A DNA stretch of 64,000 nucleotides from Onthophagus taurus (lineage: Eukaryota; Arthropoda; Insecta; Coleoptera; Scarabaeidae), in NCBI RefSeq assembly GCF_036711975.1, contig NC_091966.1:6083501-6147500 (forward strand), in the 5' to 3' direction. Positions 23,401-33,568 of this stretch are shown here, in pieces; position 1 is the stretch's first letter; the number at the start of each line of letters is the position of its first letter. Both the position numbers and the translations under genes were made by a program. Below the pieces are notes generated by a model, which saw only the letters and a program-made list of their open reading frames with translations, was not told the DNA's origin and did no database searches.

Positions 23401-24592
23401 TATTACAATTCGGAGAGAAACTGATGATAAAACAGAAAAGAAAGAACCCGAAACAAAAATAATCGAACGAATCATCGAAAAACCAGTCCAATTAGACCAA
23501 GTTCAAGTTTTAAAAGCTCAAAAACTTCAAATTGAAGACTTAGATGTAAATCGATTAACAGTTAATGAGTTATTAGCGAGTAAAATAAAAGTTTCTGAAA
23601 TCGAGGGAGATTCAATGAAAATTTCCGAAATAAACCCCGAAGGTGGAAATATTATTGTTGGAGGTGTTGAGTTTTCAGGAAGTTTTTTAAAAGGATTAAT
23701 CGGCCAGTTAGAAAAACAAAAAGATGAAACTACTTCAATACATCATGAAACGCCTCCAGAAAAATTTAAAGTACACCAAGAAATTAAAAAGGACGAATCA
23801 AAACGATCACAAGAAAATATTATTGAAGATAACGTCCAAGATTTAAGTAGAGATGAAGCTGAAGAAATTGCTAACGATATTTTATCAGATCTCGTACAAG
23901 AATTAAACACAACTGAAAATCAACATTTATTGCATCATTTCTCGCAGAGTGAACAAAAAAAAACTCCGATTGAACCACCTATGCGCCCCCCGAGACAAAC
24001 CCAAAAAATTCGCGAAGAAATGAAAGAATTAGAAGAAAGAATTCTCCAAGACGACCTTCCTGAGTTAACACCCGAATCAACCCCACCTCCTCCAAGACCT
24101 CCTCAACCTAGGTTTCCAAGTGAATTTCAAGAGACGATTTGGTCTCAACCTCCTCCTTCCTTCTATATGTTAAGATCTCCAATTTTATCACCGTTTATGG
24201 ACGATGAAGACATTCCTTCGCCACCTAGAAGAAAACGACCACCGAAACAACAATCGAGGCATCAACAACAACATTCTGAATCGAGTTCTGAAGATGTAGC
24301 TCCACCTTCGAGAGGTCGGAGACATCGAACTCCATCGGAACCTTCGATACCTCAATTGGCCGCTCAATTAACAGGGGCATGTTTGGTGGCTGGCGACAAA
24401 GCATTTAAGAGACTTATAAAGCACATTACAGCGAATGTGCTTAGAAATAGCGATGGTAGACAAGATTTACATGTAACGGTCGTTATATTATTAGTTTTGA
24501 TCGCTGGATTGATTCTTTTGGGTTCTGGTGGTGGAGGAACAACCGTCCATATGCATCATTGGGAGTATTTTAATCCACCTAGAGATATTTAA
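14425..24592 (+). CDS. large disordered protein with C-terminal membrane anchor
   Basis: Predicted exons are 14425-14482, 14545-16468, 20321-20581, 20669-22424 and 22505-24592. They total 6087 nt and 2028 residues, and every phase closes. I do not recognise a named orthologue. It starts MSIKELFKRNSYKKIKYVR and the next exon adds KDIPPVPIKTYKWEDVRRAK. The long middle is low-complexity, rich in Lys, Glu, Asp and Ser, with basic stretches (KPHININVPKIPDTVKLNLP; KKFFDFSTYPRIFKRKNK). The last exon has several proline-rich SH3-ligand-like motifs (PPLPPPPRKKR, RPLPAPPRPPRSK, PPMRPPRQ) and a short degenerate heptad region near VNRLTVNELLASKIKVSEI. It ends with one hydrophobic segment (VTVVILLVLIAGLILLGSGG) and about 20 polar residues (ending EYFNPPRDI). 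That suggests a type II or tail-anchored membrane protein with a large cytoplasmic scaffold region. A KASH-type nuclear anchor is possible, but the C-terminal signature is not a clear match. The 20319 acceptor is weak, so 20322 may instead start a shorter isoform. Confidence 0.7.
16469..17289. other. 5' part of intron 2 of the large gene
   Basis: This starts at a good donor (GTAAGT after 16468). Only short frames are present and nothing is recognised. Confidence 0.4.
17290..17760 (+). pseudogene. non-LTR retrotransposon relic (RT C-terminus) in intron
   Basis: The plus frame reads LGVNIPSSGNLQEKI, then AQTTKGALISDYLKDKIWQN, KYMSLKSKI and TYAIETRA. This is the conserved KYLGVxI to YAIETRAE region downstream of the RT palm, and a second relic at 38450-39440 has the same order. 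The peptide between the Lys-Ser-Lys block and TYAIETRA is missing (a small deletion). It is non-functional. Confidence 0.6.
17761..18439. other. intron sequence, no gene
   Basis: Only short overlapping frames on both strands, none with a recognisable domain. Confidence 0.4.
18440..18720 (+). pseudogene. mariner-type transposase catalytic-region relic
   Basis: The plus strand reads ENPHTVCRNHFQFRFSTNVW, then AEVVNDQLIDPFVLPNRLTG. This is the stretch between the first and second catalytic acidic residues in insect mariner-like transposases. After a deletion it continues as KWIGRGPVPWFPQSYDFNPM, where the family has a WPPRSPDLNPL-type block, so the second Asp segment is lost. The 42159-43527 element belongs to the same broad family. 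Decayed. Confidence 0.6.
18721..20320. other. 3' part of intron 2 of the large gene
   Basis: No gene was recognised. The minus-strand frame at 19531-19788 is Cys-containing but matches nothing known to me. The last 120 bases (20200-20320) are CpG-richer (GTACGTTAGTCGATCGTTAA) and contain a TCAGT initiator-like pentamer near 20240, so an internal promoter for a shorter isoform starting at 20322 is possible. Confidence 0.3.
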
Positions 24593-24753
24593 TCTTTTTT
24601 TTTTTTTTGAAACAGATATTGTTTTTTTTTTTAATTCTAGTCTTTGTTATTTAAGCCAAAAATTACTTAAAACGATGTGAATATTAATTGTTATATGTTT
24701 AAATAGTTTTTTTTGTCCCCAAGGTTTGTATAAAGTTGTTATTGATGAATGGT

Positions 24754-24759
24754 AATAAA
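24754..24759 (+). terminator. poly(A) signal AATAAA of the large gene
   Basis: AATAAA lies 162 bp after the stop codon and 38 bp before the TTAA insertion site. The same 3' UTR sequence is duplicated at 33312-33440. Confidence 0.5.
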
Positions 24760-24796
24760 AATAATCGATTTTTGTTTGATTTCTTATTTGAATTAA

Positions 24797-27377
24797 CCTA
24801 TTTAGTCCAAGGATGCTTTATATTAAAAAAAATCGATTTTTTATAATTTTCCTTAAGATAAGATGGAATGAAAAATATAAAAATGTACACAGTTGTTTGA
24901 AAAAAAAAAATTGTTTTTGAGATATGAGATGGTGCAAAATGCACCACTGGTAAGATAAATGAACAACAACTCACAAAAATTTTGATTATCATTTATTAAC
25001 TAAGTAATAAATTAGTCGTAAATAAATAATAATACTAATACAACATTATACTAACAAATTCCAACTTTAGTATGAAGTTTAAGATAAAAAATATGTATAC
25101 TAAAATTGGTGCAAAAACGCACCAATGGGATGAACGGTATAATCATTTATTGTGATACTTCGCAAAGCACTCTTCATGTCCACACACTATGTCCATAAAC
25201 GACTATTTCTAGGGAATTCACCGAATAAATGGGTCTAAACTGGTTTCTGATAATACAAAAGATAATGTAATCCTTATATCTCATCAATCATCCCAATGGT
25301 GTGTTTATGCACCATTAATGTTTGAAGACGTATTTTCAGAATTCATATTTTTATTTTGCGTTTCAAGATATAAAGGTGTCTCACGTAACTGGTTCGTTAA
25401 AAATTTTTTAGGTTCCAGTATTCGCACAGTTTCGAAATTTTGGTAGTGTGGGTTGTTCAGTCGGAACTTTCGATCCAAAGTATTTTCAAGATGGCTGCCA
25501 CTTCCGGTTTACCGGAAGTAGACCATAACTTCGTTATTTTAAATAGAATGCTATAGTTTTTATTGCACCTTTTAATTGTACGTAAAAAAATATGTTGAAA
25601 TATATTGACTTTCATAAAAGTTATTGGTACCTAGCGTTTTTTCGAGTTATTTTGAGTTTGAGTTTTGGTTTTTTTGGCAAATTTCACCATGCTCTTTAAA
25701 ACCTTATATCCCAGCCAACGTTCATTCAAAAAAGCTCTAAATTGGCACGATTACTCTTCAGATGCTCTCAAATAGATTGTAATATATTGTATCAGAGTAT
25801 CTTATACAGGCTGGTCAAAAATTGAGTTACCGTCTCTCCATATACAAGGGGGAGAAAGTCGAAAATTTTAAATGGAACGCCACATATTTTATTAGCCTAC
25901 ACGAAAGGGAATTTAATTCTCTACAAACATTCCTATACCTATTTATTGTAGTTTCTCTCACATTCCTAAATTGATCAAAACATGAAGAAAATGCAGGAAA
26001 CCGTTTGTATTTTTATTAGAAGGCCATGACATTTTGACAGTTTTTTGTTTGATTTATTTCTATTATTATTTGTACTATTAACTACGATTGATAATCTTTT
26101 AGTTTACTAGCTTTTACTTACCAAAAATAACAAACAGAAGATCAAATAAATGAAACTATTAAAACAAAAAGTTAATGACAAAAATTAGATTTGAATAAAA
26201 ATATAAATTTGTTATTAAATTGAATTTGGAAATGTAATAAAATACGATAAAATATTTATTTCGTTGTCTTCATCACTGGTGACTGGAAACATGCGATTTC
26301 TTTTGGTCTCGATATACCGAGAACTAAGAAATTCCTTATCAATTTTTTGAAATTTTTCCTTGTGATGGGCGTAAGGTTTGTTAGGCATAAGTGTTCGACA
26401 CGTCCTGTCCCAAAGTTTATTACATTCGCCGTCAATACAAAATAAATTTTAAATATCGGCCTTGGAATAATTTACCATGATGTTCAATGACTTACACCCG
26501 TCGTCAAATGTAACTAATGACAACAATAATACAAGCATGGACCAAAAACTGTCAAAATTCCATAGCTTTCTAATAAAAAAACCTGCATTTCTTGCATGTT
26601 TTGATAAATTTCGCAATATGAGGCAAACTACAATAAATAGGTATGGGAATGTTTATAGATAATTTGTAGAGAATTAAATTCTCTTTCTGATAGGCTAAAA
26701 AAATATGGGGCGTTCCATTTAAAATTTTCGACTTTCTCGCCATTGAATATGGAGAAACAGTAATTCAATTTTTGACCACCTGTATAAGATACTCCGATAC
26801 AACAAATGACAATCTATTTGACAACATCTGAAGAGTAATCGTGCCAACGTAGATCTTTTTTGAATGAACGTTGGTTGACATATGGAGTTTTAAAGAGCAT
26901 GTTGAAATTTACCAAAAAAAGCTTAAAACCAAAATAACTCGAAAACGAAAAACGCTAGGTACCAATAACTTTTATCAAAGTCAACCTATTTTTCTATGTA
27001 CAATTAAACGGTGTAATAAAAACTACAGCATTCCACTTAAAATAACGAAGTTATGGTCTACTTCCGGCACAGAATAACTTATTCTGTGGTGGAACCTCAA
27101 AAAGCTCTGACGAACTAGTTAAAACTTGCAAATGTCAAAATTTTTAAGAATTTTATGCACTAAAAATAGTTTTATTTCTATTGTATATTTTGAACAGAAA
27201 AGAATTGATGCAAATATGATTTAAATAGCAAGAATTATGAAATATTTTGATATGTATAGCCTAACAACCTTATAGTGTTATGGTACAAACAGCTAGTACC
27301 TTGAAATCTGGTAATATATGGCTGTAAAATAACTTTAAAAACGCTGGTGCGTTTTTACACCAGTGGGACTAAATGGG
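24797..27377. mobile_element. TTAA-flanked non-autonomous (piggyBac-type) element
   Basis: TTAA at 24793-24796 and 27378-27381 flanks 2581 bp. The ends are inverted: CCTATTTAGTCC on the left, and CCCATTTAGTCC read from the right. The uninterrupted site survives in the duplicate (GAATTAAATGTAAT near 33440). Near the ends are four palindromes of the form GGTGC(N)GCACC, at 24931-24945, 25108-25123, 25298-25313 and 27346-27361. They resemble subterminal transposase-binding sites. No transposase is encoded. A foldback sequence fills most of the interior. Confidence 0.85.
25512..27068. mobile_element. foldback element nested in the TTAA element
   Basis: The left arm (25512 to about 26060) and right arm (about 26500-27068) are inverted copies. 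They begin CCGGAAGTAGACCATAACTT and end with its complement AAGTTATGGTCTACTTCCGG. Inner matches include AACGTTCATTCAAAAAAG with its complement near 26858, and GTCGAAAATTTTAAATGGAA with its partner near 26714. A roughly 400 bp AT-rich spacer with no gene separates the arms. Confidence 0.8.
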
Positions 27378-27501
27378 TTAAATGTAATACCCTTAATTAA
27401 TTTTTAATCTTATAGATTTATTTCAAATTTATCATTACAGAAATGTATAATCAACATAAAAAATACACAAATATGTGGTGTCGAAATATTAAAATTTAAT
27501 T

Positions 27502-28368
27502 CTAATCCTTCCTTGGAGTGTGTATTTTGTGTACAGCCAACAAGTGTTTCCTCAAAAGATCTTTTCTACTCACTACGGTATTGCAATATTGACATTTTGT
27601 CTCTCCCAAATGAAAAGGTATGTGTTGTTTCAATAAATACATAGTTGGAAACTTTTGGGCGCATATAGGACATTCGTTTTCAGGATTTAATTCCTTTATT
27701 AAATAATTTTCACTGCTTAATAATTTCTGTACATTCGAGTTATTATGAGGTATTTCTCCTTTGGTAGTTTCAGTCTCTTTTATATTTTCTGCAACATTCT
27801 CATTACCATAATCGCCTTGACCTGATGGAAATGGGCTAGAAGTATCTCTTCTCTTCTTATTCGGTCCTTTATCTTCTTTATCAACATCCACTCCTTGTTT
27901 CTTTTCTTTCTCGATAGATCCACGATTCCTTTTCATTCCCGGCTTGGGTGTTTCCACCTTTTCCTCCGTTAATACAGGTTCATTTAAACTATCTTTCTTC
28001 TCTTCGGGAACATCATCAGCTAATCCACTTACTTTTAAAAGTTCCGCAACTCGCAAAAACGAACTAAAGTTTTCTGTTGCAACTCTAACCTCTCCAAGAT
28101 ACATAAACTCCAAAATTCCCACCATCTCCTCATAACCAACATCTCGGAGGATTATAACCGGATGAGGACATGGATTATCAATCAGAATATCGTGAAAATA
28201 CGAGCTAAATGCCGATAAAACAATCTTATGGGCTTTTAACTTCTTCCCATCGCAACATATCGTTACATCAACAAAGTCGCCGCTTTTTCTTACAACATCA
28301 AATGACAGTCTCATATGATTTAGATGGTTATCCCAGTTTAACATGTATTTATCGTTGGAAGTGCTCAT
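27502..28368 (-). CDS. BTB/POZ C2H2 zinc finger protein, copy 1
   Basis: This is an intronless 288-residue frame. The N-terminal BTB domain (about 10-118) has the typical insect TTK-group start (YMLNWDNHLNHM, DFVDVTICCDGKKLKAHKIV, LEFMYLGEV), used for dimerisation. A Lys/Glu-rich linker with a possible nuclear signal (KRNRGSIEKEKK, NKKRRD) follows. Two C-terminal C2H2 fingers come next: CPICAQKFPTMYLLKQHIPFH (233-253) and CQYCNTVVSRKDLLRKHL ending AVH (259-280). It is likely a nuclear transcription regulator, akin to the Broad/Tramtrack/Lola families, whose fingers also come in pairs. About 25 substitutions and no indels separate it from the copy at 33569-34435, so both frames have been kept open. 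Lack of introns suggests either a retrocopy ancestor or a single-exon gene. Target genes are unknown. Confidence 0.9.
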   Translation of the reverse strand: MSTSNDKYMLNWDNHLNHMRLSFDVVRKSGDFVDVTICCDGKKLKAHKIVLSAFSSYFHDILIDNPCPHPVIILRDVGYEEMVGILEFMYLGEVRVATENFSSFLRVAELLKVSGLADDVPEEKKDSLNEPVLTEEKVETPKPGMKRNRGSIEKEKKQGVDVDKEDKGPNKKRRDTSSPFPSGQGDYGNENVAENIKETETTKGEIPHNNSNVQKLLSSENYLIKELNPENECPICAQKFPTMYLLKQHIPFHLGETKCQYCNTVVSRKDLLRKHLLAVHKIHTPRKD

Positions 28369-28760
28369 TTTTGATGCTAAAAAATAAATAACAAGCTTTT
28401 TCAGATATTTGTACGTTTACTTGTAAAAAGTATGACATACGACGGTTTTAAGAACTAAAAAAGTGCATTATCGAAGCACCAACGTTAAATATTGAAAAGC
28501 ACTAAAATTTTGATTTATTAATTTCTTTAGGTTAATTTTTTTTTTAACATTAATTATTTCAAAAACTAAATTATGTGATAATTATTTTATCACTATCATT
28601 TATTTTGTTTAATTTCGAATTACTTAAGAAATAAATAATAAAGGTTACGTGGATATTTTTGATTTATTTGTGTGGTAACCCAATTTAACACTTTTGACAT
28701 AATTGATGTAAACAAGTTTAAATTTAAATCTAATTTTATTAAATAAGAAATCGTATCATA

Positions 28761-28811
28761 TTATAAATCTTCACGTATGGTTTGTTTAATAACAGGGTAT
28801 AATTTTAAATT
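28761..28811 (-). pseudogene. duplicated 3' tip of the esterase gene
   Basis: On the minus strand this reads YPVIKQTIREDL and stop, identical in sense to the last codons of the complete esterase (34827-34877). Homology ends at the duplication breakpoint. Too short to be functional. Confidence 0.8.
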
Positions 28812-29135
28812 GTGGAATTAATCAGTAAACGCTGCTATTGGTCGTGACGTAAAAGAGTATAATCTGTGAACAACGCCCATGAAGAAAGTTAGGTTATAAA
28901 TAACAATTAATAGCTTTGTTTATCACGTTTTTGTCAGTATTTCTTTGATTTTGTAGTTAATCATGCCTCATATATTTGAAATTTTTGTTGCTTGCTGGTA
29001 ATTTGTATAAATACCATACCTACTATGACTGAAGAAGGATATTGCAAGGAATATCCTTCTGCCCTTTGTTGATATGTTTATGATAGCAAATTTTTTTTAA
29101 AACTGAAAGTTTCTCCCTTGGAGAAATTCGTGATG

Positions 29136-29784
29136 TTAAAACAAATAAGTAAGTATAAATATTGTTATGAGTACTCTGCATAGTTTTTTAAAAATATATT
29201 GGAAATTAGTTATCATACTGGATTTAAAACTTGAGATGTCCTGTTCTAAAGATTGAGTGGAAGTTGAAGTAGAGGCAACAGCTTCTTGAACCAACTGTCT
29301 CTTCACTCTCTTAAGAGCAGCGACCCTAGCAGGCTGAACAGATGCTCTTTTTCTGTCAGGTTGATAATCAAATATATGAGGTACAACACCTGCCTTCATC
29401 TTTTTCTTGCCTCCCATCAGTTTGAACCTTATATAGTTCTCCATATCTTCTTCTAACTGAAACACAAAGAAAAACCATTAGGACTGTATTTGTTTAATAA
29501 AAAATAAGTCGGTGCAAAAGAAATAATAAATTCAATAGTATGCATATTTTAAATTAAGGTATTTAATATTCAATACTTACATTAAAATGGTCCTCGCAGA
29601 CATGAAGAGCATTAGAATTTGGTGAAATCTCATGTACATCTCTTCGACAGGCTTTAAGCCATTTTGTCCGGCGATTACGATCAAGTGGCAATCTAATAAA
29701 TAATTTATTTGATGTTTTTACCGTCGTATTTTTGCAAAGCGGCACCAGGCAGTACTTAAAATATTTTTGATTATGTTCTTCCAT
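29136..29784 (-). CDS. THAP-domain protein
   Basis: Two exons, complement(29136-29456, 29581-29784), with GTAAGT donor and CAG acceptor, encode 174 residues. The N-terminal THAP zinc-coordinating DNA-binding domain shows the C2CH ligands Cys12, Cys17, Cys63 and His66, the invariant Trp42, and the C-terminal AVPxIF-type block as GVVPHIF. After it comes LEEDMENYIRFKLMGGKK, a signature frequent in small insect THAP proteins and in P-element-like transposase N-termini. A basic region and an Ser/Thr-rich tail end the protein; no catalytic transposase domain follows. It sits at the junction of the segmental duplication, not in either copy. It could be a host DNA-binding protein or the remaining open frame of a mobile element (see inverted motifs at about 28845 and 29875). 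Confidence 0.8.
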
Positions 29785-30195
29785 AATAAAAGCTTAAGTT
29801 CACAATACGCCTCACAAAAACAACACGGCTAAGTGCACAGCTGTGATGCGGCAACTCAAAATCATACTCTATGACGTCGCAGCAATGGCGGTGTTTCGAC
29901 GTCATTTGAAATGCTTTTGGAATGCGCGAAACTCTAATACATTTTTACTAAGGTATTAATTATTTCTAAGGAATTATACTTGGGGAATAGTCTTTTTAGA
30001 TATAACTAAATGCTATTATAGATACAAAATAAAAATGAAAAGTTCCCTATATGCATCAATGGAGTATTTTAATTCTTTTTTTTAATTCCAGTCTTTGTTA
30101 TTTAAGCCCAAGGTCCGTTGAGTATTGGTTATAAGTTATAAGTATGGTTATAAGATTATCCAACTCGAACAAATTGATGTTGACGGGGTGATGTA

Positions 30196-31277
30196 CACAG
30201 GAAAAAATATAGAGTAAAAATAAACTCTAAAACATGGTTCAGATCGGTCCAATATATTTAGAGTTATTTTTTTGCACTATATAGTGTAGGTGAATAGATT
30301 AAAATTTTACACTAAATAGTGAAAGATGGTGTTTATTAAATAGTGTAAAATCGTTACTCTATAACAGTGTATTATATGTAATCTAACTAGATGTTGTCGT
30401 GACTCTAATTAGATACATTTCTAATCTAATCAGTGTAAATTATTAAAAATTCGCTCTAATTTTACTCTATTAAGTGACAAAATATCACTAAATAGTGTGT
30501 ATCTTTCACATATTAGTGTTAATTTTTAATAGGAAGTATAGAATATTTTTAGGAAGGTTTTAGGTTTGTAATAAAAGTCAAAATTATAAATATATTTCTT
30601 TTTATTTTTACTTGTAATATATTGTTATATCTTAAATTTAAAAAAAAATAAATTCTTTTTATATAACCATACTTAATCCATTTTAAAGTTTCCACCGAGT
30701 CACCATGAAAACTGCATCTAATGAGTCTTCTATAAGTTTTCTGTATGTATAGTTGTACATACTTACCAATTTTCGCAAGGAACTCGTACGTAAAATCTTC
30801 CGGAAGTTCCACTAATTTCACAACACGAATGTTTGGCAAACATAATTAAAATAAAAATACTCGTTCTTTCTTTTTATATCGCGTAAATCAGGTCTCGAGA
30901 CGCTGTCGAGTTCCGACTCGTTTAGTAAATGGCCGTTAAATTTTAGCTGTATCACACCACATGTTAATCACGTGGTACCGACGAGTAATCCCGAGCAAAA
31001 TAGTGCGGTGCCTACGAAGTACCCGAAGGAAAAGTACACGTCTAGTGTAAAATTTAATGTTTTATATATTACATAACTTCACTAACATAAGTAAAAAAGA
31101 ACTCTCCTTTAGAGAACTGTAAAAACTACTCTATTAAGTGAATAATATATGAACTCTATATTAATATTAAATATAGTGTACATTAGAGTTATTTTTACCA
31201 TGTGATATTACAATTTTTACTCTAATTCTTTTTACCAACTACTCTAAAATTTTTACATGACACGATTTTTTCCTGTG
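30196..31277. mobile_element. TA-flanked MITE-like element with an exon-like core
   Basis: The ends CACAGGAAAAAAT and ATTTTTTCCTGTG are flanked by TA (30194-30195 and 31278-31279), as for Tc1/mariner-type insertions. Both outer thirds are full of CTCTAAAA/ACTCTATTAAGTG-like short repeats. The core (about 30760-31040) is GC-richer. On the minus strand it reads NIRVVKLVELPEDFTYEFLA, then KIG, before a consensus donor GTAAGT (about 30762). It looks like a captured exon. No transposase was seen. Confidence 0.65.
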
Positions 31278-31639
31278 TAGGAAACGTGACGTCATTGGAA
31301 GAAAAGTATAACATTATAATATACAGGTTCCCATTATGTATGGAATATAGTATCAACTTTATAAAAAAAACATTTTATACAAAAGTTGTTTAATATTTTG
31401 TTTGCCATAATAAGACAGCATTCAATTGTTTTTATTTCAGAAAACAAATGAGCAACGAATAACACTTGAAGTTTTTTAAATGGCAATGTATCCTTTCGTT
31501 AGGCTCATTTGATAGAGATTTGTTTTCTCTTTACGATGACGTAAAATTTTAGTACTCTTATATCAGAACATTTTTGAAAAAAATTTAAAATTTGTTTATT
31601 AAGAAAATTTAATCCGAGATCGTCAAGTACCTCGAATTC

Positions 31640-32815
31640 CGAACACTAGATATAAAACTAGAAACATTCGGGTTTAGCCGTCTTTAGACAAGTGCGGATG
31701 ATTCCAGTTCTAGGTCTAATCTTAGTTCTATTTCAGTAAAAATAGACAACAATTTAAGGCTTAGTAACAATTAAAACTAGAACTAACACTAGACCTAGAA
31801 CTAGAAAGTATCGGAATTTTTCTAGTTATAGGTCTAGTGTTAGTTCTAGTTTTAGTGCAATAAAAATATACAACATAGTGATATCTAGCAACATCATAAT
31901 GGCTTTTTAACCCTACAATACTATTCCTTCGTAAAATTGACAAAAGAACACCATGAAGTTGTCCATTTGTCTATTATATGATAACTAACTTCAGATTTAA
32001 AATGTCAACCTCAATTTTGGTATATTTGTAATCTTCATTAAAAATCCTTTAAAATAAGTACAAACACGATATATTTATCTTCAATATTAATGAAGTTATG
32101 GTCAACTTCCGGTTAGAAATGTCAAAGTCAATTTTGACATATTTGTAATCATCGTGAAAAATCATTTAAAATGAGCCCAAACATGATATGTTTAATTCCA
32201 ATATTAGTTGAGATATAAGCAACATCCGATTTGAAAGACAATGACATTTTGACATATTCTTAATTTTTATAAAATGTCTTAATATTTGTCACAAAAATAA
32301 AAATTTAATAAAAAATAAAAAATTAAGGTTGGTATTAATATTTAAAAATTAAATTTCTTCATTGTTGCTAACTTCGGGTTTAATGTTTTTTATTCTAACT
32401 GTTTAGATTTTTGAGATAAGCGCGTCATCTTTGGACTCATTTTAAAGGTTTTTTAATGAAGGTGACAAATACATCAAAATTGATGTTGACGTTTCAAACC
32501 GGAAATGATTGTATTTCCATTAATATTAAAGTTAGATATGTCGAGTTTGGACTCATTTTAAAGGATTTTTTATGAACTTGACAAATATGTCAAAATTAAA
32601 AGTTAAAAGTTCGAACTTTTTGGTTTTTTGAGATAAATGCGTCAAGTTTGGACTCACTTTAAAGGTTATTGAAACTGAAATTTTTTTTTAACGACTAGCC
32701 GTGCGTCTTCAGACTTTTCTAAGTTCTTGTCTAACACGCCCAGCTAAACCTAAAACTTTCTAGTTCTAGGTCTAGTGTTAGTTCTAGTTTTAATTGTTAT
32801 TTAATCCTAAGTTCT
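31640..32815. repeat. satellite-bearing element with CTAGTTCTAGGTCTAG ends
   Basis: The left end (about 31650-31865) and right end (about 32695-32810) contain the shared palindromic module: CTAGTTCTAGGTCTAGTG, its complement, and GGGTTTAGCCGTC-type sequence. The interior (about 31980-32680) has roughly 115-base repeats with ATGTCAAAATTGACATATTT and ACTTCCGGTT-type motifs. They run in one orientation up to about 32270 and in the opposite orientation from about 32430, so the array itself is an inverted repeat. Confidence 0.65.
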
Positions 32816-33568
32816 TGTACAATTTAATTGATCTAAAAAAATTTTTTTTTGATTTAAACCACTTACCTTGCTTATAATTTCATTCATATACCCATTTTGA
32901 ATTAAGTACAACCTTTAAATTCAATTAATTGTGTTTTTCATTAAAAAAACTTAAATTCAACGTCAATTTTGACAAGCAACTGCAATATTTGGATTTTAAT
33001 CACCAGGGTAACCGAGTCAAGTTAGATAACCTTAAAATAATAAAATCTTATTTCGATTTTTTTATCAATTCTAACCTAATTTTTATTAATTTTAAAACAA
33101 TCCGAATTTTTTACGATTATCTCGCATTTTTTTTAACATCTTTATATTTTTGTGTATTGCTTTACTGTATAAATAAAAACATAGAAATGTCAATTCTCCC
33201 AATGACGTCACAGCAAGGCCTTTGCGGGGGGATACGTTCATAACAACAGCGTTTATATGGAGTTGGATAACCTTATACAGTATGTTTAGTCAACGGACCT
33301 TGATTTAAGCCGAAACATACTTAAAATGATGTGAATAGTAATCGTTATATAGTTTTTTTTTGTCCCCAAGGTTTGTGTAAAATTGTTATTGATAAATGGT
33401 AACAAAAATAATCGATTTTTGTATGATTTCTTGTTTGAATTAAATGTAATACCCTTAATTAATTGTTAATCTTATAGATTTATTACAAATTCAACATTAC
33501 AGAAATGTATAATCAACATAAAAAATAACTAATATGTGGTGTCAAAATGTTAAAATTAAAGTTTAATT

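Larger units (their letters stand above)
24546..28811. repeat. segmental duplication, copy 1
   Basis: The unit corresponds to 30045-34877. It starts in the last exon of the large gene (CATATGCATCATTGGGAGTA), covers its 3' UTR and the BTB zinc finger gene, and ends inside the terminal esterase exon (homology stops at 28811 versus 34877). Copy 1 is interrupted by the TTAA element at 24797-27377, and copy 2 by a different element at 30109-33302. Left copy joined to the full large gene and right copy joined to the full esterase is what a tandem duplication gives. Confidence 0.85.
30109..33302. mobile_element. DNA transposon (non-autonomous) with 9-bp target duplication
   Basis: The terminal inverted repeats CAAGGTCCGTTGA and TCAACGGACCTTG are perfect for 13 bp, and similarity extends about 60 bp inward (both reach GTTATCCAACTC-type sequence). 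ATTTAAGCC flanks both sides (30100-30108 and 33303-33311) and occurs once in the empty site of duplication copy 1 (near 24652). A 9-bp duplication suggests a Mutator-like element, but no transposase is present to confirm this. It has been colonised by a TA-flanked MITE and a satellite-bearing element. Confidence 0.85.

Noticed and set aside
14425-24592. Naming the large protein a KASH/nesprin or titin homologue
   Set aside because: No spectrin, Ig or FnIII domain is visible, and the C-terminus EYFNPPRDI is not a convincing KASH signature.
29034-29059. Perfect 10-bp stem GAAGGATATT/AATATCCTTC with 6-base loop
   Set aside because: It lies in the 3' flank of the THAP gene. Bacterial-type terminators do not apply here, and a single short stem is likely chance or minor.
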